From Notolepis coatsorum (taxonomy: Eukaryota > Chordata > Actinopteri > Aulopiformes > Paralepididae), in contig OZ020598.1 in NCBI GenBank assembly GCA_963971535.1, positions 101,913,496 to 101,977,495 of the forward strand: a stretch of DNA of 64,000 bases, written 5' to 3'. Of the stretch, positions 1-10,075 are shown piece after piece. The notes beneath the pieces are model-generated. The model saw only the letters and a list, made by a program, of their open reading frames with translations, was not told the DNA's origin and made no database searches. The translations under genes and the position numbers were made by a program. The first letter of the stretch is position 1. Every line of letters starts with the position of its first letter.

Positions 1-172
1 TCACAACAAAGCTACAGTTCCTGTCACAACAGAGGTACAGTTCCTGTAAACACAGAGCTACAGTTCCTGTCACAACAGAGCTACAGTTCCTGACACAGCA
101 GAGGTACAGTTCCTGTCACAGCAGGGGTACAGTTCCTGTCACAACAGAGCTACAGTTCCTGTCACAACAGAC
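1..172. repeat. 23-bp minisatellite
   Basis: About seven imperfect copies of a 23-base unit containing ACAGTTCCTGTCACAACAG, entering the window from the left. Some units differ by single bases. No coding signal. Confidence 0.85.
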
Positions 173-265
173 AATGCTAGAGATATTGTGATGTGCCAGT
201 GAGACGGCAGCACTGAGAGCCGCCAGCAAACTTGCATGGATTAACTTTTTATTACTGGCTCCTTT

Positions 266-268
<3 letters not shown>

Positions 269-326
<58 letters not shown>
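269..326. repeat. (AT)n microsatellite
   Basis: Uninterrupted alternating AT of about 58 bases directly abutting the LTR-like segment that starts at 327. Confidence 0.95.
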
Positions 327-329
<3 letters not shown>

Positions 330-880
330 GACAGACTCAGGGGTGTACTGAGCTGTCACCAGATTGGAATTAATAAAATACACACGGCACAAGGTAGAAG
401 CAAGTTTAACAGCAGTTTTATTGCTGTTTAGGGGGAAAGAAGGGGTTAATGTGAGTGTCAGCCAATCCGTAATCGATGAGAATCGTCATTGTCCGATAGC
501 GGGGGTCGGTACGCGGGGATCGGTTCTCATACGGGCAGGGGCTGATCTGGGAGAAGAGACGTCGGGCAAGCAGGGGTCGATACCAAAGTGGGTTCTCAGA
601 CAATCGAAGGGTCGGGCACACAGCAGGGATCTCCTTCCAAATACATACAGATGCAGCTCTCAGGCGTCTGAGCTCTGCTCTGCTCTGCTACTGCGGTAAT
701 CATGCACCATTAACCTGGCAGTGCTGTTAACGAGAGCTGGATCTGTAGCATTGGTTACGCACACAGCAATCTCCTCCTCTTCTCTATATCTCTCCTCTTC
801 ACTTACTTTCTCTCCGTCCTCCTCTCAGGTTTCACCGTAGCTAGTCCAATGATTCATTCTCTCTGTCTCCATTTTCTAGT
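327..880 (-). mobile_element. possible solo LTR or LTR fragment
   Basis: Read on the minus strand, this stretch has an AATAAA signal near 420, followed by about 90 bases that end in TGTCACA at 327, right against the AT repeat. That resembles the R-U5 part of an LTR ending in CA. I could not place the other end or a target duplication. No protein-coding signal is convincing here. Confidence 0.3.
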
Positions 881-889
881 ATGTTGTAA

Positions 890-2640
890 TTACGCATTGA
901 TTGAGCTCACATGTCCCGTGCACGTCTGGCACAGGTGCGGGAGGGGCTTGAGCAGGGCCAGTCTTGCCTTCGGCATGACGAAGGCAACATGAAGCTTGTT
1001 GTCATCACTCATCTGTAGCAGAGAGCTGTCGTTGAGAGCTCGCCGTTCAGCTACTCTTCTGCGGTTCGGCATCTTGAGGACTGCATTCCTCACTGGTAGG
1101 CCGATGCTGTAGTGGTCATCTGTAAGTTGCACAGACTGCGAGACCAGTTCCAGAAACTGGAGGTCGTCCCTCGACTTCTCAAGCCGGTCGTTTTGACGCT
1201 CTGGGAAGTCGTTCTTGAACTGTTGACTCCAAAGTTCATCTAGCGTGGTCACAGATGTGCGGTTGGACGTGACTTGTATTAGTCCACTGGTCGTTTCAAG
1301 GCCATCTACTCCTCTGAGGAGGCCGTTGACGAACCAGTCCAATCGCGTTTTCACCGCGTATGGCCCTTCCTCCAGGCGGGGTACCACCTGCCATGGTTCC
1401 CTTGCCTTGGGTACGTCGGTCCCGAGGAGAAGGCCTATCTCAGCCTGGATCTTCGGGTTCGCACTTCACTGAGATGGGGCCCCTTATCGACTTCCTATTG
1501 CGGTGGGATGTTCCGGTAACTAACAGGTATTGACTTCTGAGAGAAGGTATTGGGTCGCTCTAGGAAGTTGTCGCTGTCCAAGCCACAGACTTCTAAACCA
1601 GACACCATCTGGCTGCTCACAACCGGCTCGCCTCCCATGGTCTTTAGCAGGATACTTGTCTTCCTGCCGGTGATGTTAAGCGCTGCCATTAACTTCTCTG
1701 TGCAGACAGTGACGTTGCTGCCTGGGTCCGGGAACGCGTAGGTAGCCACCATCTTGTTGCCTTGCTTGGGTTGATGTGGACCGGAACGATAGCCAAGATG
1801 CTTTCGACGTTGCCGGCCCCATTAGCTCTGTCGGTCCTGGTTTCTGCATTGATGCCTCCACTGACCCTAGGACTGGCTTCGCCCTCTTCTTCCTCTTGTT
1901 CTTTCTGGGTAGCGCCGCCTGGTGCTCTGGAGCTGAGAAGGTCACCAGGTTCCCTTATTATCGGGACGGTCAGTGAAGCGGGCCGAGCTTGCTTGCGGGC
2001 TTGGGATTCGTCGGTCTTCCCTTTCTCTATGTAAGAGCTCCTTCCCCTAATACGGGACCCTTCGTAGGGGGTTCGTTGGCCCCCACGCTCTCCCAGTACT
2101 TGGAGCTTAGCCTCTACCTCAGCTAACGCAGCCTGGCCTCTGTAACTCCTCTCTTTTCTCTTATCTTAGCTAAAATCCGAGCATCCCGTGCACCCTGTGC
2201 TGCCCTCTCTGCATCCTGTGCCGCCCTCTCTGCATCCTGTGCCGCCCTTAGCTTAGATGAGTCTGCTAAGAACTGAGCCTCCTCTTCATCGAGTTGTCGT
2301 GTTCGCCTTTGCGCGGAAAGCCGGGCCTTCAACCCGACCCTTTCTAATTCAACTTTCCGACGCGTGTTGGCCGATGATCTCCTGGGAAGCGTGGTGGATG
2401 GTGCTTTCGACCCTTTCCCTCCGAAGCCGGATGCGCTGTCGTCTGGCTCAATATCATCTTGGTGCTTCCTAGACTCCTTTGTACGCTTAGGCACCTTTTC
2501 AACCTTCTTAAGTTTCGACATTTTGTGGGTCTCGTGTTCTCGTGTTCTTCTTCTCGGGTTCTTCTTCTCGTGTTCTTCTTCTCGTGTTCTTCTTCTCATG
2601 TTCTTCTTCTCATGTTCCCTTTTCCTCTTGGAACAAAGTT
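890..2640 (-). pseudogene. BEL/Pao gag-protease region, copy A (broken)
   Basis: Reading on the minus strand from 2640, a purine-rich tract of repeated AAGAAGAACACGAG-like units encodes a charged E/K/R segment. An alanine- and arginine-rich predicted coiled coil (AAQDAERAAQDAER) follows, then a protease-like block (about 1752-1495) and the connecting block ending VKTRLDWFVNGLLRG (about 1390-1320). Conserved BEL/Pao blocks continue to about 890. The pieces sit in different frames, so the copy is interrupted by frameshifts and stops. In the protease block the usual D-[S/T/N]-G centre reads D-P-G. RNase H and integrase are absent. It matches copy B (9548-12340) closely in the opposite orientation. 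Confidence 0.8.
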
Positions 2641-2650
2641 TTCTTACTAA

Positions 2651-3311
<661 letters not shown>

Positions 3312-3337
3312 CTTGTTATTTTTTTTTCACCCTTGTA

Positions 3338-3415
3338 ATAATAATAATACTTTATTTGTATAGCACTTTTCATACAGAAGTTGCAGTTCAAAGTGCTTCA
3401 CAACAGTAAAAAATA
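3338..3415 (-). mobile_element. LINE/SINE 3' tail
   Basis: On the minus strand the sequence GAAAAGTGCTATACAAATAA followed by AAGTATTATTATTATT has the form of the 3' tail of L2-type LINEs and the SINEs that share it. Only the tail is visible. Confidence 0.5.
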
Positions 3416-3924
3416 TAGGCATAAGCGAGCATGAGCACGGTAAGGTAAATCACAGTGTTTCACATTAGGACCTAGTATCCCAATAGGTTCTCTGTTTAGT
3501 TTCATTCAAGTTTCAAGTTTCAGTACAAAGATAGTTTAAAATGATTCGGTTTAGAAATAAACTAAGAATTATAAAATGGAACAGACATATGTGATGGATA
3601 CACAACCCCACTAAGGTGGTGGGGGGGGTTGCTGCATTGTCATTGACATGTAAATAGGTGAGCCAGGGAGGGAGAGAGCGAGAGAGAAAGTGTCAACAGT
3701 AGTCATTATGTGTCGCCATCAAGTGGTCATTATGTGTCAGTACATGATCTCCCATTCTAAAGACAGTAGGGGTCATCTGACCCCGTCCCAGCGGGATTCA
3801 GTGACATTTTGTCCATGGCTGTGCTAGGTGAAGGGTTAACGGACGAATGTAGTCAATGGAATTGAGTTAATAGCCCTCACAAGTATAGTACCGTAATAAA
3901 AACTTGTGTGTGTGTGTGGGTGTG

Positions 3925-3959
<35 letters not shown>

Positions 3960-4149
3960 TATGAGAGAAAAAGACAGAAAGAGAGAGAGAGAGAGAGAGA
4001 TATGTTAACATCTCATACTGCAGTGGCGGTGGGCGGATAGGGGTTGGGGGGCGGTTTGTTGGGGGGGCGGGCGGGTGTGGGCGGGGGCGGGGGTGGATAT
4101 CGTCCCACGTCCACGCGGGGCTCGAACCGCCGACGTCTCTCCTCCCCTG
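3416..4149 (-). other. ABCG4-like 3' flank with simple repeats
   Basis: The stretch between the transporter stop codon and the LINE tail contains a (GT)n run (3904-3953), a (GA)n run (3979-4000) and a GC-rich G-run segment (4020-4100). I see no poly(A)-derived poly(T) tract near the stop that would mark a LINE-type retrocopy. The first minus-strand AATAAA is about 800 bases away, near 3352. Confidence 0.5.
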
Positions 4150-6078
4150 TCAGCGCTCCAACTTGACCTTGCAGCGCAGCACCAGGTATGTGGCCAGGCG
4201 CAGCACCAGGAAGAAGATGCCGAGCGCGATGAAGTCCACGTACAGCTTGGCGTCCTCCACATCCAGCATGTGCAGCACCTCCCCCGGGTTCTGGAACTTA
4301 CACGGCGGCGTGGGGCAATGCAGCTCGGTGCGGTTATCGTAGATGGACAGGATCAGCCCCTCGAAGCCGTACCTCACGTAGGAGGTGTAGGAGCTCCACT
4401 GCAGGTATTTGGGAATGGTGTCGAAGTTGATGAAGAAGCCGGAGAACAGCAACACTGGGATGGCCGTGATCGGACCCACGAACGTCGCCACCTCCAGCGA
4501 GGGGGACGCGGCCCCTATGAGCAGACCCAGGGACTGGGCTACCAGGGCGGTGGAAGTGCAGAGAGCCATGAAGAGCAGGAAGCGATGTGTTTCGGGAGGC
4601 TGGTCTGTCATCCAGTACACTATACTGCAGTACATGATGGGACATAAGACCTGGAATGGTATGTCGGCCATGGTCTTGGCCAGGTAGTAGGCATTCACGC
4701 TGTACCAGTAGTTCAGATGTTCCCTCAGGAACACAGACATCTCCAGCGGAAAGGTGAGGACGGTGGGCATCAGGGCGGCAAACATGAGGAACATCATTGA
4801 GAAGAAGAGGAAGCCCGTGTTGTTGAAGACCTTGCTGGCGTCGTTGCCGATGTTCAGATACAGCAAGCCAATCAGGACCCCGATGCACAGGTGGGACATC
4901 GCCCTGAAGTGAGTCAACACCATGTCCCTGCGTATAGTAATGAAGGTCCTTTTGAAGAGGATGCAGAACTGTTTGAAGGTACTCGTGGCAAAGGTGTGTG
5001 TCTCAATGGTGCCCTCAATGGTGTCGCTGTGACACTGGGAGTGACAGGAGTCGCTTTTGTCGCTGGAGTTCTTCTTGTCCCCTTCTGAGCACAGACCGTC
5101 CTGGATGGCCTTGAACAGCACCGGGTTCATGTCCCCGTACTCCCCTGACGCCACCTCCATGATGAAGTCAGCAGGGTTGTGATAGGTGGGACAGTGAAGG
5201 CCCAGGTTCTTCAGGTAGGGTATGAGGTAAGGGACTGTACCCTTGTATATACACTGGCCCTGACTGAGGATGTAGAGCTTGTCAAACATCTCGAAGAGCT
5301 TGGCGCTGGGCTGGTGGATGGTGCAGATGATTGTCCTTCCTCCCAGAGCCAGAGACTTCATGAGAGACACCACCTGGAAGCAGGACGCACTGTCCAGACC
5401 ACTGGTGGGCTCATCGAAGAACATGACAGGGGGGTTGTTGACCAGCTCCAGGGCGATGGCCAGTCTCTTACACTGCCCTCCTGACAGGGAGATGGTCCTG
5501 GTCTGGGCACACTCCTGAAGACCCAGAGCGATCAGGATCTCATCCACGAGTTCCATCTTCACCTTTATGCTCTCGTTTATCTTCAGATTAGCTGAGACCA
5601 TCATGGCCTCCCGCGTGGTCAGGTGAGGCAGCAGCATGTCGTCCTGCATGATGTAGCAGGACATCTTCCTGAAGTTCCTCAGGTTGCGCACCTGTCCGTT
5701 CACCAGGATCTGACCCTTCATCCCCGTCTCCCTGTATCCAGCCAGGATGTTCATCAGGGTGGACTTCCCAGCTCCAGAGGGCCCCATGATGCCAACCAGC
5801 TCCCCGTTGTTGAATCTCCCCGAGACACACTTGAGCAGCTCTTTGTAGCCTCTTCTCCGCCAGCAGGGGCCCTGGCGGATGGTGTAGGAGAGTTCGGTGA
5901 ACTCCAGGTCCACGCCGGAGCGGTGGGGCAGGTGGGAGAAGCGCTGGGCCTCCGTGATGTGGTTCTCCACCTTCTTGAGGTGTGTGAGCAGGGGCTCCTG
6001 GGTGGAGTTGGGGGTCTCTTCCATGGGGATGGTCACGGAGGCGACCGGCCCCGGCGGCTCCAGAGAACTCTCAGCCAT
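4150..6078 (-). CDS. abcg4: ABCG4-like half-size ABC transporter, intronless
   Basis: The uninterrupted 642-codon frame encodes a complete ABCG half-transporter with the ATPase first and the membrane domain second. Members of the ABCG1/ABCG4 pair dimerise and move cellular sterols to HDL-type acceptors; ABCG4 is mainly neural. Visible features, numbered from the ATG at 6078, are Walker [10 protein letters not shown] (99-107), Q-loop IMQDDM (Q145), signature LSGGQ (198-202), Walker B VMFFDEP (218-224), switch histidine in TIHQPS (255) and about six membrane segments from 395 to 640. An NRT glycosylation site lies in the last extracellular loop (582). The N-terminal block [19 protein letters not shown] favours ABCG4 over ABCG1. 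The frame is open upstream to 6144, but no in-frame ATG lies there; the ATG at 6078 has A at -3 and G at +4 and gives the family length. Vertebrate ABCG1 and ABCG4 genes have many exons, so a single-exon copy suggests retroposition. Residue 203, normally arginine, is cysteine. Confidence 0.93.
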   Translation of the reverse strand: MAESSLEPPGPVASVTIPMEETPNSTQEPLLTHLKKVENHITEAQRFSHLPHRSGVDLEFTELSYTIRQGPCWRRRGYKELLKCVSGRFNNGELVGIMGPSGAGKSTLMNILAGYRETGMKGQILVNGQVRNLRNFRKMSCYIMQDDMLLPHLTTREAMMVSANLKINESIKVKMELVDEILIALGLQECAQTRTISLSGGQCKRLAIALELVNNPPVMFFDEPTSGLDSASCFQVVSLMKSLALGGRTIICTIHQPSAKLFEMFDKLYILSQGQCIYKGTVPYLIPYLKNLGLHCPTYHNPADFIMEVASGEYGDMNPVLFKAIQDGLCSEGDKKNSSDKSDSCHSQCHSDTIEGTIETHTFATSTFKQFCILFKRTFITIRRDMVLTHFRAMSHLCIGVLIGLLYLNIGNDASKVFNNTGFLFFSMMFLMFAALMPTVLTFPLEMSVFLREHLNYWYSVNAYYLAKTMADIPFQVLCPIMYCSIVYWMTDQPPETHRFLLFMALCTSTALVAQSLGLLIGAASPSLEVATFVGPITAIPVLLFSGFFINFDTIPKYLQWSSYTSYVRYGFEGLILSIYDNRTELHCPTPPCKFQNPGEVLHMLDVEDAKLYVDFIALGIFFLVLRLATYLVLRCKVKLER

Positions 6079-6252
6079 GTCGGCAGATGCTTTCCACAGC
6101 AAAACGGTAGGCAAGGCACCTTGGTTGAGAAATGCAGGCTTCAATCTATGTTGTTTAGTCTATCTGTTCAGTACTGTTCAGTACTGTTTCACGATGCACA
6201 GTCCCATCCAGTCTGGTCGAAGATGCAACTGACACAGAGAGAGAATCGTGGC
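6079..6252 (-). other. probable 5' untranslated region of the ABCG4-like gene
   Basis: About 145-175 bases separate the TATA box from the ATG at 6078. The segment is unique-looking, has two tandem CAGTACTGTT copies (6168-6187) and no intron signals needed to reach the reading frame. The transcription start is inferred, not seen. Confidence 0.4.
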
Positions 6253-6260
6253 TATATATA
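6253..6260 (-). promoter_or_regulatory. TATA box upstream of the ABCG4-like gene
   Basis: TATATATA lies about 175 bases before the ATG on the coding strand. Its near edge is about 10 bases from the first heat-shock element (6270-6283). The arrangement heat-shock elements, then TATA, then short leader is that of a classic stress promoter. Confidence 0.5.
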
Positions 6261-6269
6261 GAGACCCAA

Positions 6270-6980
6270 ATGTTCTAGAAGGTTCGGTTATGACATCATG
6301 CATACTGTAACATCACAAATGTTCTAGAATGTTCTATTATGACAGCATACTGTAACATCACAAATGTTCTAGAATGTTCTATTATGACATCATGAATGGT
6401 CTATTATGACATCATACTGTGACATCACAAATGTTCTAGAATGTTCTATTATGACAGCATACTGTAACATCACAAATGTTCTAGAATGTTCTATTATGAC
6501 ATCATACTGTGACATCACAAATGTTCTAGAATGTTTGATTATGACATCATACTGTGACATCACAAATGTTCTAGAATGTTCTATTATGACATCATGAATG
6601 GTCTATTATGACATCATACTGTGACATCACAAATGTTCTAGAATGTTCTATTATGACATCATACTGTGACATCACAAATGTTCTAGAATGTTCTATTATG
6701 ACAGCATACTGTAACATCACAAATGTTCTAGAATGTTCTATTATGACATCATACTGTGACATCACAAATGTTCTAGAATGTTTGATTATGACATCATACT
6801 GTGACATCACAAATGTTCTAGAATGTTCTATTATGACATCATACTGTGACATCACAAATGTTCTAGAATGTTCTATAATGACATCATACTGTGACATCAC
6901 AAATGTTCTAGAATGTTTGATTATGACATCATACTGTGACATCACAAATGTTCTAGAATGTTCTATTATGACATCATACT
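6270..6980. promoter_or_regulatory. 45-bp tandem array of heat-shock elements
   Basis: About fourteen copies of a 45-base unit, some flanked by short partial units, each holding TTCTAGAATGTTC (perfect TTCnnGAAnnTTC) or the variant TTCTAGAATGTTTGA, plus an outlying TTCTAGAAGGTTC at about 6271. Three inverted GAA pentamers in a row form the consensus heat-shock factor binding site. Each unit also holds TGACATCA, one base from a CRE. Because 45 is divisible by 3, the array is open in several frames, which explains spurious ORFs. It sits within an LTR-derived segment immediately upstream of the transporter gene. Confidence 0.85.
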
Positions 6981-7057
6981 GAAACCGAAATATATATAGC
7001 TTTGGCTCTTACACAGATTAATCATAACATTCCCATAAATCATATCCTTCTATTTGA

Positions 7058-7957
<900 letters not shown>

Positions 7958-7994
7958 CAAAACACTCATATGTCCGTTACACCGGCCCCTAATT

Positions 7995-8488
7995 GTGTCT
8001 ACACAATTACTAAACAAATAACCTGGTCAGGTGAGTGTTCATTATAGCTGGCCATTCTTCTTCAAAATCCATCTTTCCGGCTTCTGGACATTCCTTGTCA
8101 CAAAATAACAAAATCTTCAAGTCGATCCACAATCCACTTCACTCCAGAGCTTGCCATGGTGGTGTCTTGGAAAGGTGGGGTGAATCAAACAATACTCATG
8201 TTGTCTTCTCTTTCTTTCTTTTATGATACACCCATCAACTACTAAAAACCAAACTCGGTGCCAGAGGTCACTGGTACAGGGCACACCGTAGGAGGGCGGT
8301 CTTCACCACTGCCTCAGGCAGCCTCTTGGAGAAGACGGACCTTGGTGATAGGTCTATCTACAATGGTCGTCTTTGTCTTGACACGAACCCGACGCACAGT
8401 ACGAATCACCTCAGACTGCGCCTGGAGGGAGAGGGAAATATAGAGAAACTAGAGAAAGATAGAGAACGATAAGGGGGAGAAAGAAACT
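7995..8488 (-). other. BEL/Pao pol-to-LTR spacer
   Basis: Between the pol stop at 8489 and the polypurine-like tract lies about 490 bases. A short minus-strand stretch near 8430-8320 reads VIRTVRRVRVKTKTTIVDRP and could be a second C-terminal remnant. Nothing else is recognisable. Confidence 0.35.
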
Positions 8489-9548
8489 TCATTCTGCTCC
8501 CACCAGCGTCACCGTCTTATGGATGGGCCTCTCCAGGTGGATGGGTGTGGAGATGCGCTTTCCTTTCTTATCAAGGGTGGATTCGCTGATAAGCAACTTA
8601 AATCTTCGCACTCTCCCCTCTTTCCCTGGGTACACCTCGATAACCCTCGCCATCCTCCACTGGTTACGTGGGGTGGCGTCATTCTGTAGGAGTACAATGT
8701 CATCGACCTTGGCGTTCCTACGATCCTTGGTCCACCTCTGTCTCTGTTGGAGGTTCAGGAGGTACTTCTTCTTCCATCTTGTCCAGCAGTGGGTGGATAA
8801 GAGTTGCACTCGACGCCACCCTTTGCCGATGTACAGATCTTCCTTGACGAGCTGTCCCGGAGGTGGAATGAGGATTGTGGACTTCATGGTCAGGATGTGG
8901 CCAATCCGTGGTCCGAGGGCTGCTGTTTACGACCGCTATGACTTCATATAGGAAGATGGTCAAGACAAGCCCCGTCAAGCCACTTCTGATGATGCGTCTT
9001 TGTCTTTCCCAGAAAGCAGCAGGCTTCTTCGTTGCCGCTTTCGTGGGCCCTTTGGCCCCGACAGGTTTCTTGGCTACTGGTTTCTTGGCGGGCTTGTTGG
9101 CTTTGACCTCAGGCTGGTTGATCTTGAGAGAGCCGAGGTATTTCGGTCGCTGACTGTAACGAATGATCTCAAGCTCTGCTTCCTTTATATTCGCCACAGT
9201 GAGGTTGGTCTTCTCCCGGCTTGCCTTGAAGATCTCCATTCGTATCTGTACCTCCGACTGGGGGAGCGAGGCATTCCTCTTCTGTCTCTTGCGGTACAGC
9301 ATCCGCAGAGTGCTTCTAAACTCCAGAATCCAACCGACTGCCTTCTGGAGACGGTTCCAATGGGAGTAATATTCTGGGAACTGCTGAACTGTGTCGAACT
9401 GCTCTTCAGCTGCAGTAGCGCTGGCCACGGCGTTCTTTACCTCTGGGTCCTCCGTGGTTAGGTCCCCATGGGGTTCTTCGGGCTTGGTGGGGCATTCCGG
9501 CCCCTGTATCCAAGTCTCATTGCGCAGGAATGATTCGGACGTGGTGAG
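8489..9548 (-). pseudogene. BEL/Pao pol 3' fragment, copy C
   Basis: On the minus strand a first frame (9548 to about 8900) matches the linker after RNase H in BEL/Pao pol (LLTTSESFLRNETWIQGP, then a basic helical block with YRKRQKRN and RYSQRPKYL). A lysine/proline-rich KKPVAKKPVGAKGPTKAATK and a short hydrophobic segment follow. A second frame (about 8887-8489) encodes the DUF5641-type C-terminal domain (WTRWKKKYLLNLQQRQRW, VLLQNDATPRNQWRMARV). The integrase zinc finger and DDE core that should lie between are missing, and the two parts are in different frames. The 5' edge at about 9548 joins copy B head to head. Confidence 0.75.
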
Positions 9549-9573
9549 GAGCCCCGGCCCACACATTAGTAAG
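9548..9573 (+). mobile_element. LTR end and leader of BEL/Pao copy B
   Basis: GGAGCCCCGGCCCACACA followed by TTAGTAAG repeats the LTR-end/leader junction of copy A (2671-2643, opposite strand). It therefore marks the truncated 5' edge of copy B, separated from its gag by the SINE at 9588-10075. Confidence 0.65.
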
Positions 9574-9587
9574 AAAACTTTGTTCCA

Positions 9588-10075
9588 GGGCAGCTAGGTG
9601 GTGTAGTGGGCAAGGCACTCGCCACCAGTGTGGAGACGCTAGGATTCGCGTGTTCGAATCCAGCTCTCCACATTGTTTTCAGTTTAGCTGGTCGTCCGCA
9701 GTAATACACATTGGCCGTATTACGGGGAGGGAAAACTGAAGGGTGGGGATCGAACGTTGTGAACAAGCGACTCCTACAAGTCGGTTGGTGCGCCTGCGCA
9801 GTAGAATCAGGAAGTGTCGGGGGCAGCGTGAGCCTCCCACGCGTTACTCCTCGACACTGAGAGATCGAGCTGCGCAGGTGAAAAGATGCGACTGCTGTTA
9901 CCTCAAGTACCGGAGGGGACTTGTGCTATGTATGACTTAGTCCACATTGCAGCCGGCTTGTGGGAGGCAAGAAACAGCGTTCGTGACAGGGGAGGGTTGA
10001 ATTGGATGATACGAAATTGGGATGGGAGAAAATATAGAAAAATGGGAGAAAAAGTGGATACAAAAAAAAAAAAAA
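9588..10075 (+). mobile_element. tRNA-derived SINE with 14-bp target duplication
   Basis: The insertion starts with a tRNA-like head: box A-like GTGGTGTAGTGGGCAAGGC and box B GTGTTCGAATCC about 45 bases later. It ends in an A run of about 18 bases. AAAACTTTGTTCCA flanks it on both sides (9574-9587 and 10076-10089), a clean target-site duplication. Removing it restores the leader-to-gag junction seen in copy A. The body has no coding signal. Confidence 0.8.

Noticed and set aside
4112..4134. tRNA-like box B (GGCGGTTCGAGCCCCGCG) on the minus strand after the transporter stop
   Set aside because: No box A or cloverleaf; the upstream side is the coding region itself.
4075..4647. Plus-strand frames opposite the transporter
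   Set aside because: Antisense shadows of a GC-rich conserved gene; no independent domain.
6079..6144. 22-residue N-terminal extension of the transporter
   Set aside because: It would need a TTG start; the ATG at 6078 has a good context and gives the family length.
6406..6982. Repeat protein with 15-residue units
   Set aside because: The 45-bp unit is a multiple of three and is open on both strands; the sequence is better explained as a regulatory or satellite repeat.
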